Positions 56,501 to 64,000 of a DNA stretch of 64,000 nucleotides are shown piece by piece (the stretch's first letter is position 1; every line of letters starts with the position of its first letter). Below the pieces are notes generated by a model that searched no databases, had not been told where the DNA came from, and worked only from the letters and a program-made list of their open reading frames with translations. The translations under genes and the position numbers were made by a program. Source of the stretch: Rhodopirellula baltica (GTDB lineage Bacteria; Planctomycetota; Planctomycetia; Pirellulales; Pirellulaceae). The stretch is from the NCBI GenBank assembly GCA_002901265.1, contig PPHI01000008.1, positions 1 through 64,000 of the forward strand. The letters run 5' to 3'.

Positions 56501-57273
56501 CGGTCTTGATGCCCAACGCGGAAATCAGCAAAGGCTTCGAAACGGTCAACATTTTGACCGTCGATGGCGACACCTTTAACGGATTCGTCATCGCCAAAGA
56601 CGAAGAGAAAATCACGCTCGGAATCGCAGACGGCAAACAGAAAACGATCTTGCTTGACGACATCGAAATCGAAAAGCCGATGAAGGCGAGCTCGATGCCA
56701 GAAGGCTTGGCAAAGCAAATTGCTCCCATCCAGTTCTTGGACTTGATCGAATACCTGACCAGCCGCAAGAACATGTTCAAAGTCTCGGAAAACGGATGGA
56801 CCGGTGCGTCGTACCGCAATCCGCCGGAACTTCGTTCGTACGATGGCAGTCCCGAAGTCACCTTCGATGCCAGAATCAAATTCGGTCCCCACTTCGGAAA
56901 CTCGAATTGGAATGAAGACCCACAATTGCTGCTGACCGCTGACTCGCGTCAAGATTTCGATTTTGCGTTCCATTCCGATCACGATGTCGATTCGCCGTAC
57001 CTGACGATCCGCCTGGCAAAGCCAGCGAAGATCAAGCACTTGAAACTGGTCAATCGTAAAGAGAGCCAATTCCACCAACGTGCCGAAGGCTTGACGGTTT
57101 GGACCAGCAACGATGGCGAACACTTCGAAAAGGTCTGGGCCGCGGACGAGATGAAAGGTGAATGGATGATCGACTTCCCAGAGGGAATCGATGCCAAGTT
57201 CATCCGCATTGGCTTGGATGGCAAAGGAACATTCCACCTTTACCAAGTGATCGCATTCGGCGAAACGCTGTAG
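53554..57273 (+). CDS. PVC-type haem-binding multidomain protein (SGNH, propeller, CxxCH, discoidin)
   Basis: A 1239-residue exported protein. The ATG at 53554 has AAGGA upstream and yields a signal peptide (LIGLFVTLSLISVASNTTTQ); a TTG at 53530 is less likely. Domains: an SGNH hydrolase-like region at about 25-250 (LVAVGGSLGERM, CFYGTNESY, NGMHLNEQGDELVAELL, with Gly in place of the first Asp); a six-bladed beta-propeller (MEVKLFASEREFPELANPNQ onward); a HEAT-like helical section; a cytochrome c domain with C951-x-x-C-H (CSVCHQIGDLGKKFGPELSD) and a methionine ligand in MPNAEIS; and a discoidin-like C-terminus (LTVWTSNDGEHFEKVW). Such proteins are typical of planctomycetes and their redox role is unknown. 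Confidence 0.92.
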   Translation: MKRLIGLFVTLSLISVASNTTTQAESPQLDLRKGLKLVAVGGSLGERMNLYGNFETRLHLANPEAEIEFRNFCWPADEVSVRQRPSNYTDIDDPLKVFAPEAYLCFYGTNESYAGTDAASVAEFIKRYKSYLREVNNKYSGSKAQFVLVSPAAFESTGNALHPDASDRNHALKLYRDAIEKLADEINAPFVDLFTKTEQAFNQAPGTQYTVNGMHLNEQGDELVAELLEQALFDAPNGRSEGDFETVKKWVNDKSWLHLQDYRMLNGWYVYGGRRTWDTETFPSEYRKIRNMVSVRDQYIWDLSQNKPVGAEPDDSQTGEVVIPETMFGTRDDNFRKMREPTELVYPTPEESIDMMNVPDGMEVKLFASEREFPELANPNQLAFDAKGRLWVSCMPNYPQWQPGAAPPSDRLLILEDTDNDGKADKCTTFYDKLICPTGFEFYNGGVMVVDEPRILFLKDTDGDDKADEVTHLIDGIATDDTHHTMGAWEFSHGGYLHMLEGVALSTTLETPWGPFRNKGTGGAYIYDPKNGRFLHYRTPGYGNPWCLVFDQWGNGIIGDGTNAQQHWISPLAGKEINTRKTLTPVFDNQGMRPAVGNEFLLSRHLPDEIQGQFIYACVINMHGLPRFDLNAQEDEAGYEGKRIVDLLSSTDMIFRPVDPKIGPDGALWFGDWCNALIGHMQYSQRDPNRDHTHGRVYRMVNKNKPLLEKVDLTDMSEARLLEELLVPELRTRYRVRRVLRDRDQAKVFAAIDNWIADTTDPQQLCEAMWIQESFRKVDTALLDRILGSDNPMARAAAIHTITNEITRIDNAHDYLAEATTDTHPRVRLEAVRGISFLDTPDAVTLALSITSQPMDYWLDYTLEHTLHALESNWGGKENDEDFLASSSDSAKAYFKRYRQINGPGGAAVLPLEIAEDVDASERNRMRAIGTLANLRGGNAQRGEAVFKQVCSVCHQIGDLGKKFGPELSDIGSRMNKSQIIRSVLMPNAEISKGFETVNILTVDGDTFNGFVIAKDEEKITLGIADGKQKTILLDDIEIEKPMKASSMPEGLAKQIAPIQFLDLIEYLTSRKNMFKVSENGWTGASYRNPPELRSYDGSPEVTFDARIKFGPHFGNSNWNEDPQLLLTADSRQDFDFAFHSDHDVDSPYLTIRLAKPAKIKHLKLVNRKESQFHQRAEGLTVWTSNDGEHFEKVWAADEMKGEWMIDFPEGIDAKFIRIGLDGKGTFHLYQVIAFGETL

Positions 57274-57300
57274 GCGAAATGAATTAAGCTTCGTTTAGAC

Positions 57301-57332
57301 AAACAGCCACGGGCCATCCCGTGGCTGTTTTT
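57301..57332. terminator. Bidirectional rho-independent terminator
   Basis: 13-bp perfect stem: AAACAGCCACGGG (57301-57313), loop CCAT, CCCGTGGCTGTTT (57318-57330), with a T run 57328-57332 on the plus strand. It follows the haem protein stop by 27 bases and can serve the plus strand; the A-rich left arm also allows use by the convergent operon. Confidence 0.93.
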
Positions 57333-57451
57333 GGTTTGCACAGAGCACGCTTGCAGGAGTTCGGATTCGTCGCCTCATGCTCCGCATTCACAGCGGAACG
57401 GAAAGCTACTTTCGCAGGCATAAAAGGCCTCACACGAAAAGCAACAGGACC

Positions 57452-58636
57452 CTAAACGGCGGTTAATTCTTGTAACGCGGCGATCAACTCGTCCATGTCT
57501 TCATTGGTCGTTGTAGTGCCACAACTTATTCGCAACGTCCCGTCGGGTGGCGAACCGATCGATTGATGGATCAACGCGGCGCAGTGCAATCCCGTCCGTA
57601 CTTCGATCCCGAATTCGCTGTCCAAAATCGCTGCCGCTTCGTCAGCCGGTAGCCCTTCGACTTCGACGCTTGCGATCGGTAAAACTAGCTCAGCCGGCTT
57701 ACCAATGATTCGAATGCCCGCGATCGTCTCCAATCGCCGGTAAAGTTCAACGGCATGGCGCTGCAGGTCTGCGGCCCGAGTCGAAAGTGCGTCGTCAGGA
57801 TTTCGATCCGCTCGGCAAGCTTTCAATCCCGCTAGCCAACCGGCAAACGCAGGGACATTCATGTTGCCTGCTTCGAAGGCTTCTGGGAAATGAGTTGGCA
57901 TTTCCAATTGGTCCGATCGGCTTCCGGTTCCGCCAAAGATCAGCGGACGTAGTTGATGGTGCAGCGATTCGCGTAGATACAAGAATCCGGTTCCGAGTGG
58001 CCCCTGGCCTCCCTTGTGTCCAGGTGCGCCTAGTGCGTCCAGGTGATAGCGCTCGACATTGACCGGCAAATAACCAAACGATTGGGCGGCGTCACTGAAA
58101 AAGATTGGCTTGGTTTCGGGTGCGAACGCTTGCTTCAGTTTTGATCCGATTGCTTCGATTGGCTGCACCGCCCCGTTGACGTTTGCGGCATGCAGGATCG
58201 TGACAAGCCTAGTGTTTTGCTTGACTGCGTTCATGACGGCGTCTGCGTCCACGGATCCGTGCTTGTCAACGTCAACGATCGTTAACTCAACACCGCGATT
58301 TGTCGACAACTCATGTAGAGGACGCAATACACTGTTGTGCTCGGCCGCCGAGGTGACGACATGGTCACCAGATCGCAACAGTCCAAACAGGGCAAGGTTC
58401 AGTGCTTCGGTGCCACCGCCTTGCAGCGTGATCTCCCGGGCCGACGCGGCTCCGATCCAGTACGCGATTTCCGCACGTAGTTGACCAATGACTTTGGCCG
58501 CGTCCACGGAACTTCGATATGCCCCACGTCCAACGGAGGCTTCGGCGTGCAGCATGTGTTCGTGCATCGCTTCGATCGTAGCGATCGGCTTGGGCACACT
58601 GGTTGCGGCGTGATCAAAATAAAGTCGTCGTTTCAT
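57452..58636 (-). CDS. Cysteine desulfurase (class V aminotransferase)
   Basis: A 394-residue PLP enzyme. The open frame reaches 58684, but the ATG at 58636 overlaps the moaE stop (ATGA) and begins with MKRRLYFDHAATSVPKP, the normal start of the family. Key residues: His100 in SAAEHNSVLRPL, PLP Lys208 in GAPGHKGGQGPLG, and active-site Cys352 in VRTGLHCA. The Cys lies in a short loop as in group II enzymes (SufS/CsdA). It takes sulfur from cysteine; here it is probably the donor for MoaD thiocarboxylate. No MoeB-like adenylating enzyme is in the operon. Confidence 0.93.
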   Translation of the reverse strand: MKRRLYFDHAATSVPKPIATIEAMHEHMLHAEASVGRGAYRSSVDAAKVIGQLRAEIAYWIGAASAREITLQGGGTEALNLALFGLLRSGDHVVTSAAEHNSVLRPLHELSTNRGVELTIVDVDKHGSVDADAVMNAVKQNTRLVTILHAANVNGAVQPIEAIGSKLKQAFAPETKPIFFSDAAQSFGYLPVNVERYHLDALGAPGHKGGQGPLGTGFLYLRESLHHQLRPLIFGGTGSRSDQLEMPTHFPEAFEAGNMNVPAFAGWLAGLKACRADRNPDDALSTRAADLQRHAVELYRRLETIAGIRIIGKPAELVLPIASVEVEGLPADEAAAILDSEFGIEVRTGLHCAALIHQSIGSPPDGTLRISCGTTTTNEDMDELIAALQELTAV

Positions 58637-59106
58637 GGGTGGATCCACTCCGAAGACTCGTCTTGATACGTTTCGCGTTTCCAAATCGGCACGTCGGCTT
58701 TAAGCTGATCCATGATCATTGGAAGAGCGGCAAAGGTTTCGCGGCGATGGGCACTTGAGCAGCCGACCAACACGCTTGCTTCACCGATCGGAACGTTGCC
58801 GAGTCGGTGTACGATCACAACATTGAACAGATTGAACCGCTGTTTGGCTTCAGTCGCGATCCGCAACAATTGTTGACGCGCCATTGATTGATGGGCTTCG
58901 TAGTACAGCGTCTTGGTGATGCGGATCACACCGGCATCATCTTTGGTTTTACGGCGAGTCACACCGGCAAACCAGCCGTGTGAACCGACATCGGGATCGC
59001 CGATCGCGTCGGACCACTGCGCCAATTCAATGGGAGCGTGTACTAGCCGGATCGTGATGACACCGTCCGCGTCCATGAAGTTTGTTCCGTTCAAAACTCG
59101 ATTCAT
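58633..59106 (-). CDS. moaE: Molybdopterin synthase large subunit MoaE
   Basis: A 157-residue MoaE. Motifs: GSHGWFAGVTRRKTKDD (instead of GA...GRVR), LYYEAHQSMARQQLLRIA, VVIVHRLGNVPIGEASVLVG, HRRETFAALPMIMDQLKADV and PIWKRETY. The Lys in DQLKADVPIWKRE is the catalytic Lys. It assembles with MoaD to convert precursor Z to molybdopterin. The start overlaps the moaD stop (TAATG), and its stop overlaps the desulfurase start. Confidence 0.96.
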   Translation of the reverse strand: MNRVLNGTNFMDADGVITIRLVHAPIELAQWSDAIGDPDVGSHGWFAGVTRRKTKDDAGVIRITKTLYYEAHQSMARQQLLRIATEAKQRFNLFNVVIVHRLGNVPIGEASVLVGCSSAHRRETFAALPMIMDQLKADVPIWKRETYQDESSEWIHP

Positions 59107-59354
59107 TAACCGCCGCTGACGGGCGGGATTAAGGCAAACTCGGCTGACGAAGTTTCGACGTTCCCATCGGAGTTGATGTAGGTCCCGTCGATGGCAAGGC
59201 GGCTGTGTCGGACCAACGATTCTGCTTGTGGCAACGCGACAGCGATCGCTTGGATCAGATCGCCGGCCACAATGGGTTGCGTGAGTTCGACATCGATCGA
59301 ATCGCTTCCGGCCGCGTCACGAAGGCCGGCAAATAACAACACGTTAAATTTCAT
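59106..59354 (-). CDS. moaD: Molybdopterin synthase sulfur carrier MoaD
   Basis: An 82-residue ubiquitin-fold protein: MKFNVLLFAGLRDAAGSDSI at the start, LAIDGTYINSD, and C-terminal ALIPPVSGG. The terminal Gly-Gly is thiocarboxylated in active MoaD. It starts 4 bases after the upstream gene end and overlaps moaE. Confidence 0.95.
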   Translation of the reverse strand: MKFNVLLFAGLRDAAGSDSIDVELTQPIVAGDLIQAIAVALPQAESLVRHSRLAIDGTYINSDGNVETSSAEFALIPPVSGG

Positions 59355-59358
59355 CAGG

Positions 59359-62340
59359 TTAGCTTTCCTGCGTCAGTCCTAGCTGCTCGCCAACTTTTGG
59401 GAATCGCCCATAAGCATAGGCGAGTAGCTTGATCGGATGGACGGTTCGCATTCCGGCGGCGTGTTCGATTTGCATCTTGCAGGCACTGCATTCGGTCGAC
59501 GCGATCGGGATGCCGCTGGAACGCATCGCCGAGATCATTGGCCAACCGATGCGCAAACTGTTCCGGTAGTTACGTCGCTGCAGTCCCCAAGTTCCGGCCA
59601 TCCCGCTACAGCCGCCTTCGACATGATCGACGTCGAGTCCGGGAATCAGGTTAAGCAACTGTACCGCGGCCAAATCGGGATCCAAGACCCTTAAATGACA
59701 GGGACGATGATACGCGAAGTGCACGGGGACTTCGTTCAATGATCGGTCCAGTTTTCCTTCGCGATTGAGCTCGACCAAAAAATCGCAAGCCTCATAAGAG
59801 TGTTTGGCAACGAGGTAGGCGTCTTCGTCGTCGAAGAGGTTTGGATATTCGTGTTTCAGGCACAAGACCGCTGACGGTTCGGTCGCGACGACCGTGTAGC
59901 CGCTACGAATGGCTTCTGCCAGCAGTCGTAAATTGCGGCGTCCGATCCGGCGCGCGCCTTTTAGATCACCCGCAGTGATTCGTGCCATCCCGCTGCCGGA
60001 TTGTGACGTCGGAACGTACAACCCGATACCGTTTTGTTGGAGCACTTCGGCGAGCGCACGGCCGATGTCGGGATCGTGATAATTCGCATAGTGATCGACA
60101 AAATACAGCACCTTGGTGCCATCGATTTCACTGCGTTTGGTCCAGCGTCGTCGCGCGGCATAACGAATGAAGCTGGTTTCGGCGATCGACGGCAGCTCAC
60201 GCGACGAAACCAGCCCGAACAGTTGCTCTGCCAGCCAGCGTGCCACGCGATTTTGTAAGACAAAATTGCTGATTCGTGGCAATCGCGATCCTAGACCAGC
60301 GATCGTATCAAGCCTAGTGAATAACCGATCGGACAGTGGCAAGCCATTGGTCGAAACATAATGCGCTTTGAGCTCGCCGACGATTTTTGGGATGTCCACG
60401 GTGGCCGGACATTCGACGCGACACTGGTGACAGTTGAAGCATAGGTCGGCGACGGACTTGGCACGTTCGCCGGCGAGCGATTCGACGTCGATCTTTCCGC
60501 TTAGAACGCCACGCAACAAATTTGCCTTCGCCCGCGGCGTTGCTTCCTCAATTCGCATCGTCCGATACACCGGACACTGGCGTTCGTTCATCGCCGTCGT
60601 CCGGCAGCGACCACAACCGTTGCAAGACTGGGCAACTTGGTCGACCATTTTGTTTGCCGGCCACTGCTGCATGACGGGCAACTCGGGCACCGTCCGATTC
60701 TGAAGTCGTGATTCTTGCACCACGCGTTCAGAAGGTTCGATCAGCGTTCGTACGGGTGATACGACACGGATGGAATCGCCAATTGGACGAAGGTTCTCGT
60801 CTGGCTGTTGCAGCACGGCGCCGAACAGTTTGCCCGGATTCAGGCGATGATGTGGATCAAACAATCGTTTGACCTGTCCCATTGCCAACCAGAAATCACC
60901 GAACTGCCGCGGCAACAATGCGCTGCGGCTCAATCCTGCGGCATGTTCGACAGAAACTTGGCCGCCCATTTTCCAGACGACTTCGGCGACATCATGCGCG
61001 ACTTGTCGAATCTTGTTGCGGTCTTCGGCCAGCGATAAATCCAAGAACGGACGCACGTGCAATTGCCCATGTCCGGCGTGAGCAAACACGGTTGACGTGC
61101 ATTCATGATCACGCAGCGTTTTTTGAATCGCGATCAGCGCCTCGGGTAAACGTTGCGGATCGACGGCGATGTCTTCGGTAAACGGCACCGGCATTTCGCG
61201 GCCCCGCAACCGTCCCAGCCGTGGTGTGACCCGCCGGCAAAGTTTCCAGTATTGGTCGCGAGCTTTTTGATCGGTTGTCGAGGAAACTTTGAACGCGCCG
61301 TCGGGACCTCGCGTCAGCTCTTGCTTGAGCAATTCGATTCTGTCTTTCAGCTCTGCTAACGAATCGCCTTGTAATTCCAAAAGCAACATCGCCTCGGCTT
61401 CACGCGGCAGCATGCTTTCGAATTGGCGTTCGGTTTCGCGGGCGATCCCAAGCAATCGTCGCCCGATCATGTCGCAGGCAACCGGGCCATGCTTCAGTGA
61501 CACGACCGCGCTTCGGGCGGCGGATTCCAAGCGATGAAAGAACAAAGCGACCACACCCCGATGCTTGGGGATCGCTTCGGTTTTGACCGTTGCTTCGACG
61601 ATCAGAGCTAAGGTGCCTTGGGTTCCACAAAGAAACTTTGCTAGGTCGACGTTGTTGTGTTCGTCGATTACGTCGTCGAACCGGTATCCGCTTCTTGCCG
61701 GGGCACCATTTTCTTGGGCAAGGATACATTCCCGATGTTGATCTCGAATCCCGACAAGACCGCGTGCCAACCGGCCAGCGATACCGCGTTCGGTCGGATG
61801 ATGTCTCGAAACATCCAGCAGCTCACCTTCCATGGTGACGACGCGGAGCGAATGGACATTGTCCCGTGCCGAACCGCTGCGTAGGAAATGGCTTCCCGAG
61901 GCGTTGGTCGCCAAGACACTTCCTAGTGTGGTGATGCTTCGCGTCGCGGGGTCAGGTCCGAACCAACGGCCCGAGGAGCGGATCGAACGATTGAGTTCGG
62001 CCAGGGTTGTGCCCGCTTCGACGACGACGTGCCCGTCGTTTCGGTCCATCTGCATTCGCCGCATGTACCGTGAAAAGTCGAGCACCAGCCCAGGCCCGAT
62101 CGATTCTCCGGACACGCCGCTTCCTGCCCCACGCGGATGGAGCGGGACGTCATGCTCGGAAGCATAGCGGACAATTGCGACGACGTCGGCAGCAGAGCGT
62201 GGGCGAATGACACCGATGGGTTGCAGTTCGTAGATGCTCGCATCGGTCGAATAAAGCGTCCGCGACACGTCATCGCACAAGACATCACCGCGCACGATCC
62301 CGCGCAAGTCGTCTTGGATTCGTTGCCGGTCGATCTCCAT
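59359..62340 (-). CDS. FAD-linked oxidase / Fe-S oxidoreductase (D-lactate/D-2-hydroxyglutarate dehydrogenase-like)
   Basis: A 993-residue fusion. Residues about 30-250 are an FAD-binding PCMH domain (PLHPRGAGSGVSGESIGPGL), about 250-520 the FAD-oxidase C domain (FAHAGHGQLHVRPFLDLSL), and about 580-680 two ferredoxin-like clusters (CNGCGRCR, then CFNCHQCRVECPA). The C-terminus has CCG-type cysteine motifs (HRPCHLR, EGGCSGMAGTWGL, ECSACKMQIEHA). This layout matches GlcD-GlcF-like or Dld-type dehydrogenases that oxidise a 2-hydroxyacid in the cytoplasm and pass electrons on. Substrate cannot be told. It is the first gene of an operon with moaD, 4 bases ahead of it, but does not itself use molybdenum. 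Confidence 0.93.
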   Translation of the reverse strand: MEIDRQRIQDDLRGIVRGDVLCDDVSRTLYSTDASIYELQPIGVIRPRSAADVVAIVRYASEHDVPLHPRGAGSGVSGESIGPGLVLDFSRYMRRMQMDRNDGHVVVEAGTTLAELNRSIRSSGRWFGPDPATRSITTLGSVLATNASGSHFLRSGSARDNVHSLRVVTMEGELLDVSRHHPTERGIAGRLARGLVGIRDQHRECILAQENGAPARSGYRFDDVIDEHNNVDLAKFLCGTQGTLALIVEATVKTEAIPKHRGVVALFFHRLESAARSAVVSLKHGPVACDMIGRRLLGIARETERQFESMLPREAEAMLLLELQGDSLAELKDRIELLKQELTRGPDGAFKVSSTTDQKARDQYWKLCRRVTPRLGRLRGREMPVPFTEDIAVDPQRLPEALIAIQKTLRDHECTSTVFAHAGHGQLHVRPFLDLSLAEDRNKIRQVAHDVAEVVWKMGGQVSVEHAAGLSRSALLPRQFGDFWLAMGQVKRLFDPHHRLNPGKLFGAVLQQPDENLRPIGDSIRVVSPVRTLIEPSERVVQESRLQNRTVPELPVMQQWPANKMVDQVAQSCNGCGRCRTTAMNERQCPVYRTMRIEEATPRAKANLLRGVLSGKIDVESLAGERAKSVADLCFNCHQCRVECPATVDIPKIVGELKAHYVSTNGLPLSDRLFTRLDTIAGLGSRLPRISNFVLQNRVARWLAEQLFGLVSSRELPSIAETSFIRYAARRRWTKRSEIDGTKVLYFVDHYANYHDPDIGRALAEVLQQNGIGLYVPTSQSGSGMARITAGDLKGARRIGRRNLRLLAEAIRSGYTVVATEPSAVLCLKHEYPNLFDDEDAYLVAKHSYEACDFLVELNREGKLDRSLNEVPVHFAYHRPCHLRVLDPDLAAVQLLNLIPGLDVDHVEGGCSGMAGTWGLQRRNYRNSLRIGWPMISAMRSSGIPIASTECSACKMQIEHAAGMRTVHPIKLLAYAYGRFPKVGEQLGLTQES

Positions 62341-62645
62341 CGCTGTCCTAACGTTGCATCAATCAATGAGTGCCGTTCACGCAAGAAAAGATGTCACCGT
62401 GCCGGCCACTACAGCTTACTCCCAAACGCCCATTCGGATCGAGCCCCGGTGGACTTTCCCACGGCGGCCAGCGTTCACCGTTTTGCAGGGACACCCATTT
62501 GGATTGCTGACGCCCATACAGGTAGGACGCCACAAATATTGTTAAACTGACGACAGGGCAAAGATGCTTGCCTTTGCAGCAATCACTCGCTGTAAAAATC
62601 CAATCGACCTCCCACCCTTCCCTCCCCCCGAAAGGCCTTTTCGAA
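62341..62645. other. Divergent promoter region before the FAD oxidase and ThuA-like genes
   Basis: 305 bases with no acceptable ORF. The rightward ORF that opens at 62564 is in another frame and is not real. Confidence 0.5.
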
Positions 62646-64000
62646 ATGATGCGTCGACATCGTTACTGGGCGATGATTCTATCCGTCCAACTCGCACTCT
62701 TGTCCCAAACCTTTTCTGGTGCGGCCGATCCAAAACAGGTTTTGATGGTCGCCGGCGCTCGATCCCACAACTATGGAGCTCACGAGCATTTCGCCGGTCT
62801 GCGAATCTTGCAAGACGCGATCGAAAGCAGCTCGGATGCCAAAGTCACCGTTGTCCGCCAATGGCCCACCGAGGACCAACTAGCGGCTGCCGACACCGTC
62901 GTCATTTATTGTGACGGTGGCGGGGGACACATTGCCATGTCACACCGTGACGAATTGCGAAAACAACTCGAGCGTGGCTGTGGTTTGGTGTGCTTGCACT
63001 ACGCCGTGGAAATGGTTCCCGGCAAACCGGGTGACGACTGGGTCGACATGTTGGGCGGACACTTCGAGGTCCACTACAGCGTCAACCCGCACTGGGAAGC
63101 ACACTTCGAGAACCTGCCCGATCACGCGATCACGCAGGGAGTCGAGTCATTCCAGGCCGACGACGAGTGGTATTTCCATCTGCGATTTAAAGAGGGGGCA
63201 AAGATCACACCGATCCTTGCCGCCGTCGCCCCAGAACACACGATGAGGCGGGCGGATGGACCACACAGTGGTAACCCGATCGTTCGGAAAAGCGTCGCCG
63301 CGGGCGAACTGCAAACGGTTGCTTGGGCATACGATCGTGCTGATGGCGGCCGATCATTTGGATTTACCGGTGGCCACTACCACTGGAACTGGGGCAATGA
63401 CAATATTCGCCGCTTGGTGACGAACGCGATCCTTTGGACCGCAAAGGCAGACATTGAGAGTGAAGGCGCTAGCCTAGGCAAAAAGCCAGTCGGAATCGAT
63501 ACGCTGCTGGAAAACCAAGACTACGACCAACCGCAGAACTTCAATCCACAGCAGGTGATCGAAAAGTTTCACCTCAAAGCAGAAGCGGTAGAAAACGACT
63601 CTGCCAAAAAAACGTCAGCGAAACCGCGCAAGCTGTTCTCTAGCGATGTGGTTAACGCTCGCGTTCAAGGCCACCGCGTCGACATCGACGTTGAGTTGAA
63701 AGGTGTCCGTGATTTGTACTTGGTCGCCGATGACGGCGGCGACGGATTCGCGTGTGACTGGGCTGACTGGATTGATCCAACCCTTCACGGTCCCAAGGGC
63801 GACCTCTCGCTCGTCGAACTCGGATGGAAAAAAGCCACAACGGGCTGGGGCGATGTCCGTAAAGACGCGAACTGTCAAGGCCAACGTTGGTCCGTCGAAG
63901 GCCGCAGTATCGGACGCCATGCGATCGGGACGCACGCCAACAGCGTGATTCATTTTCAAATCCCCGAAGGTTATACGAAACTGACTGCAATCGGCGCGAT
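62646..64000 (+). CDS. ThuA-like protein with C-terminal NPCBM-like domain (cut by window edge)
   Basis: The frame opens at ATG 62646 (ATG 62649 also) and stays open to the right edge, so at least 451 residues are seen. A signal peptide (WAMILSVQLALLSQTFSGAA) precedes a ThuA-type Rossmann domain of about 250 residues: QVLMVAGARSHNYGAHEHF, VIYCDGGGGHIAMSHRDEL, LVCLHYAVEMVPGK, WVDMLGGHFEVHYSVNPHWE, WYFHLRFKEGAKITPILAAV, SFGFTGGHYHWNWGNDNIRR. The C-terminal part (KLFSSDVVNARVQGHRVDID, LYLVADDGGDGFACDWADWI, IGTHANSVIHF) resembles an NPCBM carbohydrate-binding domain. ThuA-like proteins are linked to sugar metabolism but mechanism is unknown. Confidence 0.88.
   Translation, partial: MMRRHRYWAMILSVQLALLSQTFSGAADPKQVLMVAGARSHNYGAHEHFAGLRILQDAIESSSDAKVTVVRQWPTEDQLAAADTVVIYCDGGGGHIAMSHRDELRKQLERGCGLVCLHYAVEMVPGKPGDDWVDMLGGHFEVHYSVNPHWEAHFENLPDHAITQGVESFQADDEWYFHLRFKEGAKITPILAAVAPEHTMRRADGPHSGNPIVRKSVAAGELQTVAWAYDRADGGRSFGFTGGHYHWNWGNDNIRRLVTNAILWTAKADIESEGASLGKKPVGIDTLLENQDYDQPQNFNPQQVIEKFHLKAEAVENDSAKKTSAKPRKLFSSDVVNARVQGHRVDIDVELKGVRDLYLVADDGGDGFACDWADWIDPTLHGPKGDLSLVELGWKKATTGWGDVRKDANCQGQRWSVEGRSIGRHAIGTHANSVIHFQIPEGYTKLTAIGA

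Noticed and set aside
62564-62914. 116-residue ORF covering the start of the ThuA-like gene
   Set aside because: Its frame differs from the frame that carries the signal peptide and ThuA motifs.
1-64000. tRNA, rRNA, CRISPR, transposase or integrase genes
   Set aside because: I read for tRNA-like signatures, repeat-spacer arrays and mobile-element genes and found none that could be supported.

Overview
This window looks like chromosomal DNA of a planctomycete, most likely a Rhodopirellula-like member of the Pirellulaceae. The main clues are a very large secreted protein with a PVC-type haem-binding domain (SGNH, propeller, CxxCH and discoidin parts), a secreted sulfatase, a ThuA-like protein, a GH127 glycosidase, a TPR/DUF1583-like gene cluster of almost 10 kb, a Ser/Thr kinase with a membrane tail, and many TTG/GTG starts with short stop/start overlaps. 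I see no rRNA, tRNA, CRISPR array, transposase or prophage. Taxonomy is inference from gene content only.

Layout. 1-11.2 kb: flagellar cluster. flgG (cut by the left edge) and a flgF-like gene face left. fliL-fliM-fliN-fliO-fliP-flhA-orf80-fliA-like sigma-orf78-orf368-orf223 face right, mostly with overlapping stops and starts, followed by a hemolysin III family gene. fliQ, fliR and flhB are not between fliP and flhA. 11.3-18 kb: a hypothetical gene, a sulfatase, a leftward operon of an M48 membrane peptidase followed by three AIM24-family paralogues, then a gamma-carbonic-anhydrase-like gene. 18-27.6 kb: three overlapping leftward ORFs (TPR, TPR, DUF1583-like) that may make one or more very large exported proteins. 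27.8-33.3 kb: a Ser/Thr kinase with C-terminal membrane helices and a striking fusion of fatty-acyl-AMP ligase, acyl carrier protein and alpha-oxoamine synthase. 33.3-37.2 kb: a loosely packed accessory stretch of small orphan genes. 37.3-47.1 kb: a GH127 glycosidase, a two-gene RND efflux operon and a membrane kinase that combines Hpt and CheA-like catalytic domains. 47.5-53.1 kb: an RNase HII-like protein, a coupled membrane-protein pair, a free-standing RNA polymerase alpha-CTD-like protein, a LuxR-type response regulator, a 0.9 kb gene-free gap rich in potential hairpins, and a DUF218 membrane protein. 53.5-64 kb: the PVC-type haem protein, a leftward operon of FAD/Fe-S oxidoreductase, moaD, moaE and cysteine desulfurase, and a ThuA/NPCBM-like gene cut by the right edge.

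How the genes fit together. The flagellar genes encode export gate, C-ring and rod parts plus the sigma factor expected to drive late genes. The moaD-moaE-desulfurase trio forms a plausible sulfur-delivery and molybdopterin-synthesis unit. The sulfatase, GH127, haem and ThuA proteins fit the polysaccharide-degrading, PVC-specific secreted repertoire. The most unusual items are the FAAL-ACP-oxoamine synthase fusion, the M48/AIM24 operon, the split TPR/DUF1583 giant, the Hpt-CheA-like kinase and the RNase HII-like protein.
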